Shown here: piece by piece, positions 7,283 to 11,155 of the stretch | Layout: the number at the start of each line of letters is the position of its first letter | Position numbering within the stretch: position 1 is the stretch's first letter | Source: Bacillota bacterium | Lineage (GTDB): Bacteria; Bacillota; Clostridia; Oscillospirales; Acutalibacteraceae | Direction: 5' to 3' | NCBI GenBank assembly: GCA_023420245.1 | Contig: JAEZWL010000194.1 | Span: 1-11,155 of the forward strand | Length of the DNA stretch: 11,155 nucleotides | The notes under the pieces: model-generated | Told to the model about the DNA's origin: nothing | Databases searched by the model: none | Seen by the model: only the letters and a program-made list of their open reading frames with translations | Translations under genes and position numbers: made by a program

Positions 7283-7336
7283 AAGAATAATTCTTACAAA
7301 AAGCGTGGTGTGATTCTTACAATTTTCTTAAGAATC
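7283..7336. promoter_or_regulatory. Cluster of ATTCTT/AAGAAT elements, candidate response-regulator operator
   Basis: Four copies of a 6-bp core occur in 54 bp: AAGAAT 7283-7288, ATTCTT 7290-7295, ATTCTT 7313-7318 and AAGAAT 7330-7335. GATTCTTA (7312-7319) and TAAGAATC (7329-7336) form a perfect 8-bp inverted repeat with a 9-bp centre; AAGAAT-A-ATTCTT (7283-7295) is a second dyad. Read instead as direct repeats, TTCTTA occurs at 7291, 7314 and 7325, with spacings of 23 and 11 bp. Spacing of 11 bp is the one PhoB/OmpR regulators use. The cluster lies downstream of the extended -10 at 7358. It could repress that promoter, or activate a nearer one (weak TTTGTA-N17-TATATA, 7272-7300, - strand). 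Confidence 0.5.
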
Positions 7337-7357
7337 GGTTGTTTGAAGATTAATTCC

Positions 7358-7370
7358 ATTATATCATATT
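7358..7370 (-). promoter_or_regulatory. Extended -10 promoter for the two-component operon
   Basis: On the - strand TGATATAAT (7358-7366) is a TGnTATAAT extended -10 element. I see no good -35 hexamer at 16-18 bp, which extended -10 promoters tolerate. Transcription would start near 7351, giving a leader of about 100 nt that contains the ATTCTT/AAGAAT cluster. A second TATAAT (7368-7373) overlaps it. Confidence 0.55.
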
Positions 7371-7435
7371 ATAATCTCTTTATTTCGACCAATTTCGGAT
7401 TAAAACCAGAAATAAGAAATACTTTTTCCCAGACA

Positions 7436-7464
7436 TTCATTTTTGCGCGCGAATATGATATAAT
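7436..7464 (+). promoter_or_regulatory. Promoter of fhs
   Basis: TGATATAAT (7456-7464) is an extended -10 with a perfect TATAAT. A weak -35 (TTCATT, 7436-7441) lies 17 bp upstream. Transcription should start near 7471, leaving a leader of about 27 nt that carries the AAGGAGAA ribosome site (7483-7490). There is no room for a riboswitch. Confidence 0.68.
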
Positions 7465-7497
7465 TTTAGCATATTTTTGTGTAAGGAGAATACATGA

Positions 7498-9165
7498 ATG
7501 CTGACGGATATTGAAATAGCGCAGCAAGCCACACTTGTTCCGATTGCTCAAATTGCTTCCGGACTCGGAATCAAAGAGGAAGAGCTTGAGCCGTATGGCC
7601 GCTATAAAGCAAACCTGCACGACTCTCTTTATAAAAGACTGGCATCAAAAAAGGACGGAAAGCTGATACTGGTTACCGCGATTAACCCTACTCCGGCGGG
7701 TGAAGGCAAAACGACAACTACTGCGGGTCTTGGAGAGGCGATGAAGAAAATCGGCAAAAACGCTGTTATTGCGCTGCGGGAGCCGAGCTTAGGTCCCGTA
7801 TTCGGAATCAAGGGAGGCGCTGCGGGAGGCGGATACGCGCAGGTAGTCCCGATGGAGGATATCAATCTGCATTTTACCGGGGATTTTCACGCGATAACCT
7901 CCGCGAACAACCTGCTTTGCGCGCTGCTGGATAATCACATCCAGCAGGGAAACGCCCTACGAATTGACCAGCGCAGAATTTTAGTGAAACGCTGTCTGGA
8001 TATGAACGACCGCGCGCTGCGCGATATTGTGGTCGGCTTGGGCGGAAAGGTAAACGGAATTCCGCGTGAAGACAGCTTCTGCATTACGGTTGCCACGGAA
8101 ATTATGGCAATCTTCTGTCTCGCCTCCGATCTGGAGGACCTGAAGCAAAGGCTCGGCAGGATTTTAATCGCCTATACGCTTACGGGCGAACCGGTCTACG
8201 CCAAAGACTTAAAGGCGCAGGGCGCTATGACCGCTTTATTGAAGGACGCTATTAACCCGAACCTGGTACAAACGCTTGAGGGTACGCCGGTTGTCATGCA
8301 TGGCGGACCGTTTGCCAATATCGCGCACGGCTGCAATTCTGTAAGGGCGACCCGCCTTGCGCTTAAGCTGGCGGATTACTGCGTTACTGAGGCGGGCTTT
8401 GGCTCCGATCTGGGCGCGGAAAAGTTTATGGATATCAAATGCCGTCTGGCAGGGTTAAAGCCAAGCGCGATTGTTCTTGTCGCTACTGCCCGCGCGCTTA
8501 AATATAACGGAGGGATTCCCAAGGATCAGACTGCCGGGGAGAATCTTGACGCTCTGAAAAAGGGAATTGTAAATCTGGGGGCGCATATCTCCAATATGAA
8601 GAAATACGGTGTGCCGGTGGTGGTTGCCATTAACCGGTTCAGCAGCGACACGCAGGAGGAATTGCGTTTTATTGAAGATTACTGCCGTGAGAACGGCGCT
8701 GATTTTGCCTTATCCGAGGTCTTTGCAAAAGGCGGTGAGGGCGGCGTCGATTTGGCGAAAAAGGTATGTGAAGCGGCGGAGAAGCCTTCTGAGTTTCATC
8801 CGATTTATGACACAGAATGCTCCATTAAAAATAAAATTGAGCGCATCGCGATGGAAATCTATGGCGCGGACGGGGTATCCTATACAGGGCAGGCGGAAAA
8901 ATCAATCCGCGAAATCGAGCAGATCGGCAGAGACAGGCTTCCTGTCTGCATCGCGAAAACGCAGTATTCGCTTTCCGATAACGCGGCGCTTCTGGGCAGA
9001 CCGAGCGGCTTTAAAATTACAATACGCGACCTTCGCCTCTCAAACGGCGCAGGCTTTGTCGTGGCTTACGCAGGGGATATTATGACCATGCCCGGTCTGC
9101 CCAGAGTACCGAGCGCGGAAAAAATTGATGTGGACGCGGACGGGAAAATAACCGGATTATTTTAA
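7498..9165 (+). CDS. fhs: Formate-tetrahydrofolate ligase (formyl-THF synthetase)
   Basis: 555 residues, the usual length for this enzyme. It makes 10-formyl-THF from formate, THF and ATP, feeding purine synthesis, initiator formyl-Met and, in acetogens, the methyl branch of the Wood-Ljungdahl pathway. The nucleotide-binding loop NPTPAGEGKTTTTAGL lies at about 63-78. The glycine-rich segment EPSLGPVFGIKGGAAGGGYAQ and INLHFTGDFHA follow near 95-130. VVMHGGPFANIAHGCNS and VTEAGFGSDLGAEKF occur in the middle and GDIMTMPGLPR at the C terminus. All are family signatures. ATG 7498 has AAGGAGAA about 8-9 nt upstream. An earlier ATG at 7494 is out of frame and stops after six codons. It is the first gene of a likely operon with tsaE, tsaB, rpiB and upp. 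No other folate or acetogenesis gene is present, so the pathway role is open. Confidence 0.98.
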   Translation: MLTDIEIAQQATLVPIAQIASGLGIKEEELEPYGRYKANLHDSLYKRLASKKDGKLILVTAINPTPAGEGKTTTTAGLGEAMKKIGKNAVIALREPSLGPVFGIKGGAAGGGYAQVVPMEDINLHFTGDFHAITSANNLLCALLDNHIQQGNALRIDQRRILVKRCLDMNDRALRDIVVGLGGKVNGIPREDSFCITVATEIMAIFCLASDLEDLKQRLGRILIAYTLTGEPVYAKDLKAQGAMTALLKDAINPNLVQTLEGTPVVMHGGPFANIAHGCNSVRATRLALKLADYCVTEAGFGSDLGAEKFMDIKCRLAGLKPSAIVLVATARALKYNGGIPKDQTAGENLDALKKGIVNLGAHISNMKKYGVPVVVAINRFSSDTQEELRFIEDYCRENGADFALSEVFAKGGEGGVDLAKKVCEAAEKPSEFHPIYDTECSIKNKIERIAMEIYGADGVSYTGQAEKSIREIEQIGRDRLPVCIAKTQYSLSDNAALLGRPSGFKITIRDLRLSNGAGFVVAYAGDIMTMPGLPRVPSAEKIDVDADGKITGLF

Positions 9166-9185
9166 TGGGATCGTCAGGTGACTTT

Positions 9186-9611
9186 ATGCAGCAAATAACC
9201 ACAACCTCCCCGGAGGAAACCGAAAAGCTCGGCGAACGGATTGCAGAAAAACTGAACGGGGGCGAGGTAATCGCCCTTTTCGGCGGTATGGGTATGGGCA
9301 AAACCGCCTTTACCCGCGGGCTTTCCCGCGGGCTGGGCATTCCGAACGGCGTTTCCAGCCCTACCTTCGCGCTTGTGCATGAATATCACGGGAGACTCCC
9401 TGTGTATCATTTTGACATGTTTCGTGTAAACGGGTGGGAGGACTTGTATTCCACCGGATTCTTCGATTATCTGGAAAGCGGAGGAGTTTTGGTCATTGAA
9501 TGGAGCGAGAACATCGAAGCCGCTTTGCCGGAAGATTCTATCCGTATTGAAATCCGGCAGGGGGCGCAAGAAAACGAACGCGTTTTCTCCATTAGCGGAA
9601 TCAACGTATAG
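9186..9611 (+). CDS. tsaE: tRNA t6A threonylcarbamoyl transferase complex ATPase TsaE
   Basis: 141 residues, cytoplasmic. TsaE is the small P-loop ATPase that works with TsaB and TsaD to place the threonylcarbamoyl group on A37 of ANN-decoding tRNAs. Visible motifs: Walker A GGMGMGKT (33-40), SSPTFALVHEY (57-67), VYHFDMFRV with the family Asp77 (73-81), and the C-terminal VIEWSENI (103-110). The frame is open from ATG 9165, which overlaps the fhs stop (TAATG). I prefer ATG 9186 because AGGTGA (9176-9181) sits about 5 nt before it, the earlier ATG has no ribosome site, and the family normally starts close to the QQITTTSPEETEKLG segment. Translation is probably coupled to fhs in either case. 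The later start is an inference. Confidence 0.94.
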   Translation: MQQITTTSPEETEKLGERIAEKLNGGEVIALFGGMGMGKTAFTRGLSRGLGIPNGVSSPTFALVHEYHGRLPVYHFDMFRVNGWEDLYSTGFFDYLESGGVLVIEWSENIEAALPEDSIRIEIRQGAQENERVFSISGINV

Positions 9612-9688
9612 AAATACTAATTCTTACACGCTATAAAAAGTGGGTGCGTGCTTTCTGCATGGACCTGAAAGGCATGATTAATCAATGA
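9612..9688 (+). other. tsaE-tsaB gap with a 9-codon mini-ORF touching the tsaB start
   Basis: Within the 73-nt gap, ATG 9659 opens a frame of nine codons (MDLKGMINQ) that ends in TGA 9686-9688 and shares ATGA with the tsaB start. Its own ribosome site is unclear. It may only help ribosomes reach tsaB, whose own site is weak. CACGC (9627-9631) and GCGTG (9646-9650) could form a 5-bp stem, but no T-run follows, so it is not a terminator. Confidence 0.25.
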
Positions 9689-10395
9689 GAATACTGGCAA
9701 TCGATTCGTCGGCAACCGCCGCGTCCGCCGCGCTGGTGGAGGATGGCAAGGTACTTGGCGAATTCTATATCAATACCCGGCTGACACACAGTCAAACGCT
9801 GATGCCTATGATTGAGAACGTCTTACGCTGCACGCAAACCAGTTTAAAAGATGTAAATTTGTTCGCGGTTTCCGCCGGTCCCGGTTCTTTTACGGGAATC
9901 CGCATCGGCGTGGCGAGCGTCAAGGGGCTTGCCATGGCGGAAAACAAGCCGTGTGTCGGAGTATCTACGCTTGAGGCGATGGCCTATAATCTGGAAATCG
10001 CACAAGGCACGGTTTGCGCCGTGATGGATGCGCGCTGTCAGCAGGTTTATAACGCAATATTTCAAGTGGAAAATTTCAAATTGGAACGACTGACTCCGGA
10101 TCGCGCTCTATCGATAGAATCCCTGGCAGAGGCGTGCAAAAAATATAAAAAACCATTGTATTTTGTTGGAGACGGGGCAAAATTATGTTATAATAGTCAA
10201 TGGTTTAAAGATCATGATGTTGTTTTACCACCCGAGCCGCTGGTTTATCAGCGTGCGTGCGGAGTAGCCAAATCGGCGCAGAAAGCATATGATTGTGGGG
10301 ATATCGTTACCCCCGCCGCTTTAATGCCGGTTTATCTGCGCCCGCCCCAAGCGGAACGGGAATTGAAAAATCGTTTAAAAGGAGAAAAAGAATGA
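9685..10395 (+). CDS. tsaB: tRNA t6A modification protein TsaB
   Basis: 236 residues, the normal length. TsaB is the inactive ASKHA-fold partner of TsaD and is required for t6A formation. The N-terminal strand ILAIDSSATAASAAL (3-17), HSQTLMPMIENVL (35-47) and the hallmark VSAGPGSFTGIRIGVASVKGLA (62-83) are clear. The C-terminal half is less conserved, as usual, and ends in PVYLRPPQAERE. The metal-binding HxxxH of TsaD is absent, which excludes TsaD. ATG 9685 has only a weak AAAGG (9668-9672, 12 nt away). It overlaps rpiB by 4 nt (ATGA). The common order tsaB-rimI-tsaD is not kept; rpiB follows directly and TsaD must be encoded elsewhere. Confidence 0.95.
   Translation: MRILAIDSSATAASAALVEDGKVLGEFYINTRLTHSQTLMPMIENVLRCTQTSLKDVNLFAVSAGPGSFTGIRIGVASVKGLAMAENKPCVGVSTLEAMAYNLEIAQGTVCAVMDARCQQVYNAIFQVENFKLERLTPDRALSIESLAEACKKYKKPLYFVGDGAKLCYNSQWFKDHDVVLPPEPLVYQRACGVAKSAQKAYDCGDIVTPAALMPVYLRPPQAERELKNRLKGEKE
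10166..10194 (+). promoter_or_regulatory. Possible internal promoter in tsaB for rpiB and upp
   Basis: TTGGAG (10166-10171), a 17-bp spacer and TGTTATAAT (10186-10194, extended -10 with perfect TATAAT) lie in the last third of tsaB. The start would be near 10201, about 190 nt before rpiB. The match is good for a coding stretch but unproven. Confidence 0.35.
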
Positions 10396-10835
10396 TTGCG
10401 TTAGGCTGCGACCCCGGCGGATTTTTATTGAAAGAGGCAATCAAGAAATATTTGGAAGCCGAGAAGATCGAATATAAGGATTTTGGATCCTTTGATGAGA
10501 AATCGATTGATTATGCACCGATTGCCGCAAAGGTTGCCCACAGTGTGATGAACGGTGAAGCCGAAAAGGGAATTCTGTGCTGCGGTACCGGTATTGGAAT
10601 GAGCATTGCCGCAAATAAAGTAGAGGGAATTCGCGCTTCTGTATGTGACAACGAATTCTGTACCGAAATGACGCGGCGTCACAACAATTCCAATATTCTG
10701 TGTCTGGGCGGCAGGGTAATTAATGAAGAAAAGGCAGTTGTGCTGGCGAAGCTATATCTGGAAACCCCATATGAAGGCGGGCGCCATCAAAACCGCCTGG
10801 ATGAGATTGCTGCAATTGAACGCGGTGAACTCTGA
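10392..10835 (+). CDS. rpiB: Ribose-5-phosphate isomerase B (RpiB/LacAB family)
   Basis: 147 residues. RpiB interconverts ribose 5-phosphate and ribulose 5-phosphate in the cytoplasm, linking the pentose phosphate pathway to PRPP. Start ATG 10392 has AAAAGGAG 7 nt upstream and overlaps the tsaB stop (ATGA); an upstream extension of the frame lies inside tsaB. By family alignment with E. coli RpiB, the catalytic cysteine is Cys64 in CCGTGIGMS, with Thr66, the ring-opening His97 (RRHNNSN), and the phosphate-side Arg131 and Arg135 (GGRHQNR). The N-terminal motif, normally GxDHxG, reads GCDPGG: the histidine that helps bind the phosphate is Pro8. The fold and all other key residues fit RpiB rather than LacA or LacB, though the change could alter substrate preference. 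upp follows, a pairing common in Firmicutes. Confidence 0.92.
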   Translation: MIALGCDPGGFLLKEAIKKYLEAEKIEYKDFGSFDEKSIDYAPIAAKVAHSVMNGEAEKGILCCGTGIGMSIAANKVEGIRASVCDNEFCTEMTRRHNNSNILCLGGRVINEEKAVVLAKLYLETPYEGGRHQNRLDEIAAIERGEL

Positions 10836-10889
10836 ACCGACTCCTCAAAATCATGGATGAAATTAAATAAAATAAATGGAGGATGTCAA

Positions 10890-11155
10890 ATGGATCATCA
10901 AGTATTTGTCATGGACCACCCGCTCATTCAGCACAAGCTCACTTTTTTGCGTGACATCAATACAGGCTCGAAAGAATTCCGTGAGCTTGTCAGTGAAATT
11001 GCGATGCTGATGTGTTACGAAGCAACCCGTGACCTGCCGCTGGAGGAAGCAACGATTGAAACTCCGATGGGAGAGGCGAAAACGAAGGTCATTTCCGGAA
11101 GAAAGCTTGCGTTTGTTCCGATTTTAAGGGCAGGACTCGGCATGGTGGACGGTGT
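10890..11155 (+). CDS. upp: Uracil phosphoribosyltransferase, N-terminal part
   Basis: The first 88 codons of about 209 are present; the gene runs off the right edge. The enzyme joins uracil and PRPP to make UMP (pyrimidine salvage, cytoplasm). Family signatures: DHPLIQHKLTFLRDINTGSKEFRELV, the conserved MCYEATRDLPLEEATIETPMG, and FVPILRAGLGMVDG at the edge. ATG 10890 has GGAGG (10878-10882) 7 nt upstream. The 54-nt gap after rpiB is AT-rich and has no hairpin with a T-run, so co-transcription is likely. No PyrR-type attenuator is visible upstream. Confidence 0.97.
   Translation, partial: MDHQVFVMDHPLIQHKLTFLRDINTGSKEFRELVSEIAMLMCYEATRDLPLEEATIETPMGEAKTKVISGRKLAFVPILRAGLGMVDG

Larger units (their letters stand above)
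7358..7464. repeat. 13-bp inverted repeat AATATGATATAAT at divergent promoters
   Basis: The 13-mer AATATGATATAAT occurs on the + strand at 7452-7464 and on the - strand at 7358-7370. Each copy forms the extended -10 of one divergent promoter (fhs to the right, response regulator to the left). The match stops at 13 bp on both sides. Between them (7371-7451) I see only AT-rich sequence with no gene. Confidence 0.8.

Noticed and set aside
7290..7336. Leader hairpin acting as an attenuator of the response-regulator mRNA
   Set aside because: The 8-bp stem is AT-rich and no T-run follows it, so it cannot be a classic terminator; a protein-binding site is the simpler reading.
8609..9085. Open frame of 158 codons in another + frame inside fhs
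   Set aside because: Its product is Arg/Ser-rich low-quality sequence and fhs is intact across the whole stretch.
9174..9569. Open frame of 131 codons antisense to tsaE
   Set aside because: tsaE shows all family motifs on the + strand; the antisense frame has none and no ribosome site was evident.
9619..9628. AATTCTTACA, identical to a 10-mer in the 7283-7336 operator candidate
   Set aside because: It is a single copy with no partner at 11 or 22 bp and lies in an operon gap. One AT-rich 10-mer match in 11 kb is weak evidence.
10293..10391. Earlier start of rpiB at 10293
   Set aside because: The 33 extra codons are a shadow of tsaB. RpiB proteins start at the strand that begins MIALGCD, and ATG 10392 has a strong ribosome site.

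Overview
The window looks like the chromosome of a low-to-moderate GC Firmicute of class Clostridia. An Oscillospirales/Ruminococcaceae-type anaerobe is my best guess. This is inferred from the protein families (formate-tetrahydrofolate ligase, YgiQ-type radical SAM enzyme, a ComEC-like MBL hydrolase paired with a DUF3006 protein, RodA, an OmpR-type two-component pair, upp next to rpiB) and from strong AGGAGG-like ribosome binding sites. Nothing here fixes genus or species. I see no tRNA, rRNA, insertion sequence, prophage or CRISPR array, and most of the window is housekeeping.

Left block (1-3130, + strand): the tail of an unidentified gene, then ygiQ, a membrane-anchored ComEC-like MBL-fold hydrolase whose start overlaps ygiQ by 34 nt, and a 74-residue DUF3006 protein. 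The block ends at a strong hairpin (3171-3215) with T-runs on both strands, which also terminates the converging rodA gene.

Middle block (3220-7247, - strand): read in the direction of transcription, this is an OmpR/PhoB-family response regulator, a 675-residue membrane histidine kinase that overlaps it by 26 nt and starts at TTG, a weak terminator, and then rodA with its own good sigma-A promoter. The kinase has an extracytoplasmic sensor of about 180 residues that I do not recognise, followed by several further membrane segments. Its signal and target genes cannot be read from this window.

Regulatory gap (7248-7497): divergent promoters for the two-component operon and for fhs. Both carry the same 13-bp extended -10 block in inverted orientation. 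A cluster of ATTCTT/AAGAAT elements lies between the regulator promoter and its start codon and is the best operator candidate in the window.

Right block (7498-11155, + strand): fhs (formyl-THF synthesis), tsaE and tsaB (two partners of the bacterial t6A tRNA-modification system), rpiB (pentose phosphate isomerase B) and the first 88 codons of upp (uracil salvage). Spacing is tight at fhs/tsaE and tsaB/rpiB, so this is probably one transcript, with a possible extra promoter inside tsaB. One-carbon, ribose-phosphate and PRPP-dependent uracil metabolism all feed nucleotide synthesis, which gives the block some metabolic logic.

The main points for a second look are: the operator cluster and mirrored promoters at 7283-7464; the unrecognised sensor of the kinase; the His-to-Pro change in the phosphate-binding DHxG motif of RpiB; and the His-to-Leu change in the late GHP motif of the MBL hydrolase. 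I did not find a convincing wholly new multi-gene system.
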